Source: Apteryx mantelli (lineage: Eukaryota > Chordata > Aves > Apterygiformes > Apterygidae). Taken from it: a DNA stretch of 64,000 nt. Positions 39,601 to 52,700 of this stretch are shown here, piece by piece. Below the pieces are notes generated by a model. The model saw only the letters and a program-made list of their open reading frames with translations. It ran no database searches and was not told the origin of the DNA. The stretch lies in the NCBI RefSeq assembly GCF_036417845.1, contig NC_089980.1, positions 58,154,501 to 58,218,500 of the forward strand, in the 5' to 3' direction. Position numbers and translations under genes: made by a program. The stretch's first letter is position 1, and each line of letters starts with the position of its first letter.

Positions 39601-42600
39601 GTTTTATATAACCCTTTTTAGTGTAATAATTTATAGAAAGAAAAAATGCAAAAAGAAAACCAAAGTGGAACTTAACCTTTAAGGCATTAACTATTATTTT
39701 GGGGAAAAATAGGTTATTGAGAGAATTGTACTTATAGTATAATGTGCTAGTCTTTATAACAGTGATATTCTCTGAAGTATAGCATCCTTTAAAGAATAAT
39801 AGTTAGCTTTACATTTCCATTGAACATGAACACTTACTACTAAAGGATATGATCTTTAGAGTAAAAAGAACTGCTTCTGAATACTCTTATTAGGAATTCT
39901 ACTTCAGCTAAAGTAATCCATGGTTATTTTTGTGTTCATGTAACTGTAAATAGAGATTTGAAGGTAGAGGAAACAAATACAAACACGTTTTTGATGGTCT
40001 AAGACTCAGTTTAGGGTTAGCGTTGAGAGAAAGTGTCCAGAGCACCAGTTGGCATGGGGCTGGAAAGGGGCTGCCAAAGGAAAGGGTGGACTGCAAGAAG
40101 AATTCTTCCCTGAAAATGGCTTCATCTGGGCCAGATGATACTGAGAGATACTGATAATGAATCTCAGACAAGATCATATCATGGAAAGTATAACTTTTCA
40201 GTAATTTGAGAATAGAGACTATTTGTGGCTCAGACACTTAACCTTTATTAAACCGGTAAGGGAAGTCACTTATCACATACATAATGCATAACTGAACTAT
40301 AAAAGCTTTTGAATCAGTTTTCTCCATTAGGTACATTCTGTGTTATGCTGCTGTTAGTTATGGTCTACTTGGTTTAATAAGAGGAATGTATTAACAAATT
40401 TTTCAACTGTCTTAGCAAGGAATACAAATATCCCATCTTTTTCTCTTTATGTGTGTAGAAGCTATAACTAGTCACTACTGGAATACAAATATTCATTGTG
40501 TTAATAAGTAGTATATGTCTTCTTGTGACACAGAAGGGAAGTATTTAATGTGGAAAGTAGAAATTAGAAATCGCATCATCTGTTTGTGATAGTAATGAGG
40601 ACCTTTCCAGAGGTCTCAAACTTCATTGCAAATGGAAAGAAGAGACTGTAGGTCTCCTGTTCAGATGGGGCTCCTGCTTACTCCAAAGTCCTGCTTGTTT
40701 TTTCTTTGTATAAGTGGACCTGGTATTCAAAGAGGAAAAGTGGGACCAAGAGAAAGAAGTTGTGTACGTACAACTAACACTGGCAGGTTATTGTTGGACT
40801 CTCTGTTCGTATCACAAGGCTGCTAATATGGCTCCCTTTGGCCTGTGAGCTGCATGCTCTAAACTGACTACAGGTGCTTTGGTTTGCTATTATCACTGTT
40901 GAGGGAACCACTTGAGCTGTAACCCATTTTATTTCAAATTGTCTGTTTGGGTAAACTAGGTCTGATTCTTAGTTTAGTTGCAAACTAAGTGTCTTTTGCT
41001 GTGTCTTCTGACCTATAGTATCAAATCAGAGAGATCTCTGCAGGAGTGAACACTGTGATATGGATAGAGCTGTAAAGTTAAGATATTTGTCTTTTAGAGC
41101 TATGAAAGCTTTCAAAGATGGGCTTGTTTGAGTTTGTTATTGAGTTATAAAGGGAACCTCTCTAAGTAGCCTGCTGTCATTTTCCTGTGTTTACCAGTCT
41201 CTCAGATTGTTCTCTCTTCCTCTGTTTCAAGAGGAGCAGGACTCAAAACTGGCAGCCCTCCCTGCTTCTGCTTTAATTTTTTTGTGCTCTTGAAGACAGA
41301 CACTCTGCAGAAGGGGTTTCTGAAAGCCCCATAAAGCCTGCCAAATGCCTGGAAAGCCAGACCTGAACTATCTTCTCAGTGAGCGCAGAGGATATGCCCG
41401 AGTTCAGATCTCAGCAGTCCTATCTAACTGTCACTGGGCAGGTTTACTGGGGGCTGTAATACCCTTGCCCAGCTAAGGATTCCAAATAGCATCCAAAGCA
41501 TGATGGTTTAGTGCTGAGCTCTTCCCTATTTCTCACTCAGAATGATAAACTGCATTTAGGTGACTACCGCTGAACATAGTAGTTCATCTTCTGAAATAAT
41601 CCTAAACAGGCAATAGTAGATGTACACACAAAAAAGAGCAGCTGATTTTATACCTTCTGAAATTCCTGCATTGGGATAAGATATATTAGATATCTGTAAG
41701 TACATTATTAATTTCTGAATGTGTCTGATAAATGTCATGTGTTGTAATTGATTGAGCTTTTCCAAAAACTACTTAAGACCTAAACAATAATCTCAAATTT
41801 GAACAACTCTCTTGTATACCTGCAGTAGTTACTTAAATTATCCTCTGTATCTGTGCATCTTCTGTTTAATATGATGAGTAGACAAGCAGCAAAATATGAG
41901 AATATAATTCTATTCCACTATGTTTTAACAGGACTTTTTAATTAAAATTAACATTAAGGGGGTGGGGGGCTAGTAAAACAAAGTTTCTGATAATGTGTTC
42001 TTTTTGCCTTTCTTTTTTTCACCATATCTCCCTTTTCTTCTGTGTTTTTTTTTTTTCCTTCCCCTTCCCCTTAGCTGAAGTGCTCTGAAAAGTAAAACTT
42101 GGATCCAAACTTTTCTGGTTTCAGGCTGATGATATTTGAGCCTCCACTTTAGGTCAGGATAGTGATAAGCTATGTGGTCATGATCAGAAAGAAAATTTTC
42201 TCTGTAGGTACATTAGAATAATTTTTCTTTTTAATGTCTTTGACATTTATTAATGTTTACAAATGCTAACTATGAAAAGAATGTCCTCAGAGAAGAGTGA
42301 TCAGACTGCCCAGAATATCACTTCAGTAAATGATTTCAGAGGTGTTAATTACATCACAATGGGATTTTAGTGCTAAAGCCCAAATGGGGCAGCCTTTTTA
42401 ATTTCCTCACAGTTGATCAAAGCATTCAAGAAAAGAGAGGAAAAAAATTATTAAAAATTTCATATCTTAAAAAAATCTCATATAGCTTAGGCAAGTGGAT
42501 AAAATTTTGGAAAATGCTGCAAAGTTGGATCTGCTTTCCTTGCTGTTTGAATGCATTTTCTCTGTATTAGCGAAATGCATATGCATGTAGCAATGTCAAT

Positions 42601-45600
42601 GTCAACATTATATCAAGCAAAATGATTTTTAGCATTCGGATAGCTCAATGCTTTTAAATACTGAAATTCTTTGTACTAATGAATCAAAAAGAACACACTT
42701 TTTTTCTAATGTTCTAAGGAGTAGGTTGTGGCTAAGCAGACCAAGCATACTCACATTTATCTCCAAGGTAAAGTTTGAAAAACAGAAATTAGATATCTGA
42801 CCTCTTCAGCCTTGCTTCTAACAAGACATAAAAGATTGGATGAGTTGTCTTGGTTTGTTTTTAGTGGAAGCCATGTGTGAGCAGGCCTGTCTGTAAGTAC
42901 AGAGTACACATGTGCCCACAGAGACTACCTGCCGTGCAACATGCAGAACCAACTGCATGGGCTGGGAGGAACCTCTGCCCTTACACCTCTGTGTATTGAG
43001 GGGCAGGTCACACCAGTAACGTGTCTTCCTACTCTGTACTCTACTGAAGAGTCGTCCCTAAGGCTTGATTCTGGCTTCGCTGAGCCAATCAATCAGAAAA
43101 ACTGAACTAAAAGCTGAGAGAGATCAGACTTGTGTCTTTTAAAAGTTGCTGAAGGACTAGAAGGGCTTGTGCAAACAGCTTCTCACAGCTGTGCTTCATG
43201 TTCTGAGTGAGGGTACGCAAACTTCAGAAAGCTATCATGAACAAGACTTTCACTTCCAGTTCATTTCTTTATTACTAAACACTGTGCTGCTTTTATTTCT
43301 TATGCCAATTTTAGTGTCCTAAACCTGATGCAACACATACATGAACTCAGAAGCATACTGTTAAGTACGCAAAGCTAAGCAGGATCTTCTCATATGTTCC
43401 CTTTCATATGAAATACTTTGGGACTTGTTTATTACAGGTTCAGGGGATTCATCTTTCAATGTATTTAAAGACATCCAGAGATTATTTTTAATACAATTTT
43501 ATTCAGCCGTGTTCCTTAAACATTGTGTCATAGTATTGGAGACTTAAGACTAGATGTTGACTAACATGCTTAAAGCAGGATTCCAGGCGCCAGGGAAAAG
43601 AATATTACAGTGTTTTCCTACATCTGTCCATAGCAGGCCTTGAGATAAATGAGAGCAAGATCACTGATTACACAAAAATAACTATTTCTCACATTGACTT
43701 TGGCCGTACAGCCTGGTCAAGGATCAGTTCTGATGCCTTTACTGAATTTCTGCAATGGATAAAGATGATGATTAAAGTCTCATATATGCAAGAAAACCAG
43801 ACATTGAACTGTAGTAATTTATAAACTGCCTTTATAAACTAGTGTCCATTCTCTCAATCAAAAATCTTAGCTGTGCAACTCTGCATCTCTGCATCTAGTT
43901 CATGACAGTCTCCTTGATATCCAGAAGAGAGATTTGTCTTCCAAGGGCACTCCCCAGTGGATGGACAGGAAGACATCTGTGTCCTATCTCTGTAAGTGTG
44001 AAATGTTGAAAAAGTCTTGGAGAAAACTACAGTGTCATGAGAATAAGGACTAAGTATAACTCACTGTACCCAAATGCCAGTCAATGATTAACGGCATATC
44101 CATTGCTTGCTTTAAGAGCACCATATTCATGGCAGAGTGGAAGTGTTGTATCATGGGATTTTCATCGTTTCGGGTATAGAGTACTAACATAAAACCACCT
44201 CTTCCATAAGCACTCAAGAAATAGGAGATCTAATCACTCACACCACCATGTCCATCAGGTAGTGCTGGTTGGTTTGTTCCTAGCAGTGCTGCAGGTACGA
44301 GATGAACACCACAGCTGTATGGTAGTTGCAGCCAGCCTGAGGATTCTGGTGTTTTATTCTTCTTCTGTGTCTTTGCCTTCATTTCTTTCCTAGGATTACT
44401 CTTGATTATCTTTGTTCTGATTCTTTGTTTTATGATTACAATTTACCTTTCTTCTTTTTCTCTCTTCCCCCTCTTTTTTTTTCCTTTGCACTCAGATGAT
44501 AATGCTTGTAACAAACAAGTACAGAGTTAATTCATTTTCCATTAATCACATAAGAGTCTTGATCTAGGCCAATGAACTCCACTTTAATGTTTGGAAGGAT
44601 AAAGAGTACTCTGAATTTCTGCTTTTCTGTCTCTCTCCTTCCCTTTGTTATAAGATAGATGTTAAGATTGGTACATATGTTACCCTCTATAAAGTGAGGT
44701 AAATCACTTGTCTCGCCCAGCAAATAGTCTCTCCTTTTTGTTGCACTGCTTTTCTTCTGCACTACTTCTTCCCTTTTGCTATGGCATTGCATTTAACTTT
44801 CATATTAACCAAACCAAAGTACAGCAAGCACCCTTTCTTTTTCTTTCTTCCCCCCCCACAAAGGTTCTCAGTCATGTATGGTAAGATGTAACCTAACAAA
44901 CTCTAACAAAACCAGATGGTGTCCTTGTGATTAGCAATGAGCAACTGTTGTACTTACTGCAGTAATGTAACTGCCCATACCTGTATGTAGGCCATTGGAC
45001 CAAAGGATTTTGCCAGTTCAGGAGATTATTCTGATCAAGGGCTGTGGACTGGGATCCATGAGGACGTTGCGACAGTTATTGACGTTCTGTCATTCTACTG
45101 CAATGTTCTTGCTCTGAGACTCCTGATTCCTACAAGTTTTCATAGTGCTACAGGAAGAAATTGTTGACAAAGAACAAGTAAGCTCAGAGTTAGTCTTGGC
45201 GTAAGGAGGGACTGTTGGCTTTTACAGTTGATGAACTTATTTGATCTAGATCTTTGAAATGGGTCTACTGGTCTCTGTCATGTTTCTGATTTATTTTAAA
45301 ATGAAGGCTCAGTTTCTTTTAGCTCTAAATAGAGCTTTAGCACCCATAGGCAGCCCCTTGACATCCCAGCTAGGATATCATTACACCTTTTTGTCACTGC
45401 AGAGCTTTTATGCAGACTTGTGTATGTGTGTGCATGACAAAATTAATACATTCATTGTAACTTCCAAATCACTGGAAAGCTATAAATGCATGAATAATGG
45501 AAAAACTAAAGTAGGTACTATTTTAACAAATGTATACCTGATGGGGAGTGAAGAGGTTCCTGTTAGCATGGTATTGTTCATTTTCATTCTAGCACTGATA

Positions 45601-48600
45601 CTTGTAGATATATGTTTAACCAAGCTGATACTGTAACATTATAAACAAATGAATTGGGTTCATTATACAGGCAACAAGAAATATATTTGTACAAAAACAT
45701 AGCAATTTATCTTATCTTGAAGCTCGTATAAACATTAAGAATATGCCATGAAGAAAGGAAAAGAGGAAAAAAAGTAGAGCCACCAGGGGAAAGAGCTAAA
45801 AGTGCTGGTACTTTAGGTATCTCAAAGCATGGCAAGAGCAGAACCTTCTGCATGGAGCTAGGTCCACCTGCACAAAGCCTTGCTTTTGCACCACCTGGAG
45901 GCTGTAGGCTTATGTGAATTGAACCTCTCCAGACATGATTTCTTTTTACTTATGTCTATTGAGACAGCCCAGTAAGCTGCTATGTGGGACCAGAACACAT
46001 TCCAGTGGGATCCTCTTATGCTGTCAGCGCCACATGTCACCAGAAATAACGCTTTATAGAAACTCAGCATAATGCTGCCACAATGCTATGCTAAGTGAGT
46101 GCTATATTAAGCTCCTCTATTTCTCCTCTGTTCTTCCTCACAGCAAACTGTTGTGCTATTGTTTGACTATCAAACTATTCTAACCTACGTGTTTTTGATG
46201 TTAGAACAGAATTATATCACGGATCACACTTACTTCCAGCTACAAAGGGGGACATAGATAGCAAGGTCCTGCTTGCTTTCTGGAGATATTTGCAGATACT
46301 TACATTAAGATATTTGAATGAGTGAAGAGAAACTCTTGCAATCTATGGAGAGATCACTTAGACATTTTAAAATTAGTTTCAAGTTGAACAAGACTATGTG
46401 AGGTAAAACTTAGATTGAAGATATTCCTTTTTGAGTTCCCCCAGTTCAAAATGGATAAATTCTAGCTATTGCTTCTCAAACAAACCAGGTGACTTCAAGA
46501 TGTCAAACAATAAAAAACTGTTTTTTTTTTTATTTTAATAGCTTACCTGAGGAGACTGTTACTTACAGATCTGATTTTTGCCAAGTTACACAAAGTGATC
46601 CTATAGCAAAGTGGCCTGGATTAGAGTTTTCAGCTCCAGTGAGAAAATGCCTATTACTTGGAGCTCTGCGATCCTTCTGTGGGTGTCATGGCTTAAGGTC
46701 CAAGATTGGACTTTCATTTCATAAAGTTCCTTAGTGATTTTAACTAAATACCTCTCACATTTTTCTTTTTAATGCTGTATTGTCACCATCTAAAAGGCAG
46801 AGTTGAAACTACCTACATCATGGAGAAATGTTATGTACATAGAAGTGATTCTTGGATAGAAAATATGATAGACAAACCAGTGACTTTCAGGTTGCTGCCA
46901 ATTCTCACATTTCCTGAGATGAAACATCAAATTTCACACACTTCAGGGAATTCTTATTTTTGTTTTTCTTCAAATGGGATAGAAATGTAAGAATTGCTTC
47001 AGCTCACCTTAAAATACATATCCCAAACAACTCTATTCTGCAGTTGTAACCAGGTCCTTAATTACCCATATATATTGCCTGTCAGTTGAGGACTAAGCAA
47101 CCAATCTGAAAGGAGAATAGTTACACTGAAAATACAGAAGGAGGGGTGAATTTATGACTTCTTAATGAGCCCCACAACAGTGTAACAGGTGTTATCTTGT
47201 TGCAGATAAGCTAAATTGTGTTAATTCATTAATAAATGTGGATAACATTTGTAATTGCTAGAAATTATTTAAACAGTTTAAACAGCTGCTTTCTGGAGAA
47301 ATAGGAAACTGAAGCTTCTTTACAGCCTGACAATTCAGACTAGAGCTGCAAAACAGCTATAACTAGGATCTCAGTTATGAATTACCAAAGCTTGCAAGAC
47401 TTCATCTGTTTTCATGAGACAAGTAGAGCCAAAAGTTTCTAGTAATCTAATCATCTAATAATAATTTATAATTATATGTATCAATAACCTAATAATCATG
47501 GAAATTCTCAGATATTTTGTCCAAAAGGAACAGGTCCTTCTTAAAGTTCTTGGCTTACTATTAGAAAGAACAGCCTCAAAATGAAAGCCATGTCACCTGC
47601 CTGCAACTCTGCAGAACCTGTCAGTCTTATTTCAAGTGACAGTAGCCTCAGCATCCCTAGTAGATGTTGTTATGGTGACAACGGAAATCTAACACTGAGC
47701 TCTACATCTTCCTGCTTATCAGTCATTAGCAACCCTGCTGCATACAGCTTCAAAAGGAAATGAACCTATGGGTTGTTTTTAAAAGCTCCTCAACGATCAA
47801 AGAGGAGAGAGATTACAAAACTGTCCTTCTATTAAAAATTTAATGCTTGAGTTTGATCTCAGCGAGGAGAAGGGAGGGAAGATAAGTCTCTTCATACACC
47901 TCTGCAGCTGGATTCATGCTTGTTTAGGGCCTGCTCATGTTCCTGCAGAAGATGGCAAAATGTGCTAGCCCTTTATGAACAGTCTTCAGTGGAGTCTGCA
48001 GCTAATGGAGCAATTTGGAGAATGAGCTAATCAGTGCTGTTGTCTGGAGTGTAAGTGTGTTTGTGGACACGTATGTCATATTGGGAATGCACTAGCACAG
48101 GACAAGAATGTGTAGATGCTGGCACTGGGTAATTTCATCTCCCTGAATTGCAGAGTTCACCCTCAGGGATGTCTTCAACCACCCTTCAGCTGTTACTGCA
48201 CTTTGCTTAGCATATTAGCAGCAATCATGTCTATGTAGGTAAGCACCAGTTAAATTTATTAAGATATTTAGGAAAGGCATGGCAATGAAGTGTATGGGGG
48301 GGACAGGGGGGCGGGATTCTTAAAAATCTCAGGTTAAAAATATAGTTGCTGTTTGTAGTGCAGGTGAATACCATAGCTGCACATTAGTATTTTTTTCCCT
48401 ACTGAAAAATGTGGTCAGGGCCACATGAGAGGTCTTACCCTTCTCCTCTCAATCTTTATATCAGAGGCAGTTTCTGTATATTAGTCTGTTTGGTCTCTTG
48501 TTGACTTCTCTGCAGTATATGCACTTGTCTTCTTGGCTGGTGTCATGCAGTACACAACACAGGTGGCACTGTATATAATAACTACTAGACACATCTGCAG

Positions 48601-49554
48601 TCAGCAGGACCTCAAGGTGACAAATGTGCACCCTGCAGTTACCCTGCCAATTCCAAAGCCAGGTAATAGAGGACAGGCTGAACTTTCTAAGAAAATGGCA
48701 TGCTGGTAGCTGTTACCACTGGCAGAGAACTACAGCCTTTCTTGTCTGATATTCAGCAATTTAGATTCCACAGCACTTAGATGGTGCTCTTCAGGATGTT
48801 TAGGTGGTTTCTCACAAAGCTTTCTTTTCCACTTCTGGATAATGGGAGAAGGGTTCTGTGGTTTTTTTGGTACATTTTGGAAATGATGACTACCCTTCAT
48901 TCAGATACTGTTTCTTTGCAATGAGGCTGACTCTGTCGGCCATTTTGATGACTGCCTCTTGATGTGGCAAATCAGAGCCATGGGAGCAGGCAAGAGGCAC
49001 TCCCCCCTTCATGTTTCATTTGTATCTTTAAATACGTGACTAAAGAAGCCCTTCAAAAGTTAGTGCTACAAGCTGCATTTTTGGAAAGTGACACATAATA
49101 TTCTCTGGAGCTCTGAGTGGGATAAAATGAGATGCAGTTGATAAGCATCCATGGGTAGGAGAGGAGAATCAGGAGTAACTTAATTTTCTCAGATGAAATG
49201 ATTCTTAATTCTGGAGGAGGAAAAAAAGCTTCATTCTTAACCATAGAACAAGCATTCAAAAAAGGGAAAACAAGTCATTACTCATGCTACAGGATTTATT
49301 TCTTTTCAATCTTGTTTGATAACTGAAATGTAATAAAACGGAAAAACTAAGGAGGCTGCAAACAACGAGGTTGCTATTGACTAATACAGCACAAAACATT
49401 AAAAGAAATAATAGGAGCAAGTGCAGTGATGTTTCTCTGGACATCTAATACCGTGCCTGTGGTTTTCTGCCAAGCTTGTGGCCTGGCACATAGAACTGCT
49501 ACTGCCAGTAAGCAAATGGGGACTGGGGCCCCCATCACAGAGAGCAGAGCTGGA
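39601..49554. other. AT-rich intergenic DNA, no gene seen
   Basis: About 10 kb without a supported gene. A 125-codon plus-strand frame at 45259-45636 has a hydrophobic C-terminal stretch, but it shows no family resemblance, no coding-like context and no splice structure. About 47190-47400 is AT-rich with repeated TTAAT/TAATT words. Homopolymer and pyrimidine tracts occur near 42040-42070 and 44460-44490. Confidence 0.55.
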
Positions 49555-49745
49555 TGGGTCAGATTCTGGCCCTTGACAGAAATGTGCCTAACTTTTTAAA
49601 TACCAGCGATGGAGGTTTAGCACACTTCCTAAGCAATCCACTCCTATATTTAACCATACTTACCAACAAAAAGTTTTGCTCAGGGCCTACACTGTAAGTT
49701 TCTTGCTGAGATTTAAAGCCCTTACTTCTTCTCCTATCCCAAGCA
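49555..49745 (-). mobile_element. Ancient CR1 relic (3' part)
   Basis: The plus strand reads as a degenerate antisense CR1: 'gcgatggaggTttagCAcacTTCCTaagCAAtcca', then 'ctcctatatTTAACCatacttac', then 'aaaaagTTTTgct', then 'cttgctgagATTTAAagCCCttacTTCTTctCCTAtcc'. These follow, in order, the antisense blocks for the [13 protein letters not shown], 'NFF' and 'RGNG...LK' region of CR1. The copy is heavily mutated, far older than the one at 38722. The boundary near 49555 is approximate. Confidence 0.6.
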
Positions 49746-52700
49746 AACAGGAAGATCAGTGTAACATCTTTTTCTCATAATGAATAGCTTTAAGGCATTC
49801 ATGTTAGTCTTTTTTTTCCCCAAACTAACAACTACAGTATAGTGAGGTTGTGTAGAGATGGCATCTTCTTGCAACGCCCTGTCTGTTTATATTCTGATAT
49901 GCTAACCTCAGAAAGTAAAAGAAATGTTATTCCTGTGCAGTCTCATTGCCCCTGTAGGAATAAAACAGCCGAGAAAGTGAAAAAAATTCACTTTTTCCTC
50001 AAAGTGGTAAGTATCTCCTAAATGATGAACCTTTGTTACTGCTGCTGATGGCACAAGCCTGAAAAATAGTTTTCATCTTTGGCTACCTCGAAGTGTTTTT
50101 TAAAAGGTTGGTTTGTATATGATCTCATGGTGTGGTGGCATGATAAATGTAGGTTTCCTAAATGATATGAAGATATTCTCTTTGGAGTATAAGAGCACTT
50201 TGGAAGAACTGAGAGGCAGCTCAGATTTTTGCATATTTTTTCCTACTGCAGATGTTCTGGTTTCAGTTATTTGCTTTTTGTAAGGTCTATTCACTAACTG
50301 TAGAAAAGTCTAGTAAAGTCAATCCTCAGATTTACTAAATGACAAATAGCTAAATAATCACAAATACTGATCATCATCTTAATTTAAAACACCTATTTTA
50401 GGCAATGGAAACTTTTCATCAGTTACATTGTAAAGTTATTTTGTTACTTGTCTGCCCTACTGTTACAAAATACCTCAATACTAAAATGAAATAACCACAT
50501 GCTACAAAAATTACTGTTCATAGAAGATGAATACTTAGTTTCTGGTGGGAGATATATCAGAGCCTAAAATTAGTCTGCTAGTCCAAGGACTATGACAATG
50601 TCAGAATAACTGCTGTTGAAAACTTGCATGTTTAGTGTGTGTGTGTGCTTATATATATACATATATATATATATATATCTCCTCCAACTCCATGTTCTGA
50701 TCTGAATATTTCTGTTTGTTTTTTGTTTGTTTGTTTAATTTGACTGTAAGATTTGGCTTAAAATAGAAATAGTTTCTGTATATTACAATAACTCTGCCTG
50801 TGTGTAACACTGTTTTGCACCTGATAAATCAGAGAACCTCCACAGGCCACGGTCTCCTCCACAACTACTGGAGGGCGGAGGGAAGGGAGGTCTTGCTCAG
50901 CCATTAAAAGGTACGGGGGTAGTGTTTTACAGACTAATGCAGCATGAAACGAACTTGGGGTTTGTGGAACAACATGACCATCTCAGCCAGTGCACGGTGT
51001 GAGTGGGGCTTTTGTCTCAAAAATGAGATCACAGCAATTAACAATATAGCACGTGGGAGGAGAAGCCTCATAAAAGACCTTTTTATATTTATGGCATCAA
51101 AAGGAATAAATGCAATTTTGGTCCATGATTGGTGCCACAAGTCAGACTAAAACTTGTCATGATGAGGACTTATTTTGTTTTAGTAAAGGAGCACCATATT
51201 TAAGGCTACAAGACATTAAATTTAGTAGTGGCTGAGAGCTAAAGCTCTATTGGTATATGTATGTATGTGAATATTGGAGGATGACAAAACACTAGGAGCA
51301 GCTCTATGTTCAGGCAGTAATAATGACTTTGTTTTATAGGGCATATTTTAATTCTCTATCACTGTTTACAATAAATACATTGAAGGTATTAAAAAGATCC
51401 TGTGTGTGGTAGAAAGGGATTAGAATACCTCACAAATTGTGGAGTAAAGCACAAAATTTGCCATTTTTCAACTTTTTCATGTGTGAAATCATAACTTATC
51501 TGTCTGTATTTTGTGTAGTGGGAGAAAAAAATTACATAAAAAATAAATTACTCTGATTTTTCTTACTTCAGAGATGTGATACAGCTAAAATTGAGGTTTC
51601 TGGCACAGATATATTCTAAAAATCCTATTAGAATAGTTTGAAATCTCTTTCTTTTTCTATTTACTACAGATTCTAACCAAAGAATATCAAAGCTAGAATT
51701 TTGGCTTATCTTTATAGCTAAATATTCCATAGAAAACAAAGTTTTTCTTTTTTGGTCAGATGTCTGGCAAACTTTACAGTTAATGTGAACTAGCAATGTA
51801 CCTCCAAGGTAAGTGGAAAGTATCTCCTAAGTTTAAGTGGACTTTCAGATCCATTTCATATGGTCTGAGGATCATTTTGTTTTAAGGGACATCTTAATAT
51901 TCTCACTTTTTGAAAATGGCTGCTTCAAATACCGTACTGTATGATTATATCCATTTTGTCTCCTGATGCTCAGCGTTACCCAGAGGGCTGACAAATGGAG
52001 TTGAGGAACCCTGCCTGCCTCTCTGCCTGCCTTCCTCACCAGCCAAACTCTGCCCCTCTGCTGCAGTGCGCAATGATCACTGTTAAAATCTCTTAGTGAT
52101 ATAAGGCGGTAGAAATGGTGGGGTGCAAGTCTGCCATAAATAGTCTGCATTTGAGGATATCTCACAGAGCATATGGCTGTCAACACTTTCAGGGTCAGCC
52201 ATAACTCATGTCAGCCCCTGAATTTCACTTTAAGCAATGTCATCTCCAAAAGTGCAATAGATTCCTATAGTATAGGAAGTTTTTTCAAGGACAACAGGTA
52301 TATTTCAAGTTAGTCAAGGCGAGTGCCCGTCTCCTAATGAAGATATCTAAGCATGATGAGATCTCCTCCTCACCTTCATGTACAGTTTTTCATTTGCCTT
52401 CCTGTCTCTTGTTTTTCACATTGCTGATAGGGCTTAATAAGGCTTCAGGGAATCTCTCAGATTCCCTTATCAATCCTTGAATGGGAATCTTGCATGGGTC
52501 AACAAAGGAAAAGTTTGTATATAAAGACAAACCTTTCTAACTAGCTCAAAAAAATTAAGGCAGTCTACAAAAAATAATATAAAAATGTGTTTTAGCAGAA
52601 AGATTACCCACAAAGGAACACAAGGACCTACTGATTTAATGAATTTTTTGATATTAGCTTAACCAAAATTACAAGTAGAAGTTAAAATACCAATGGCAAA

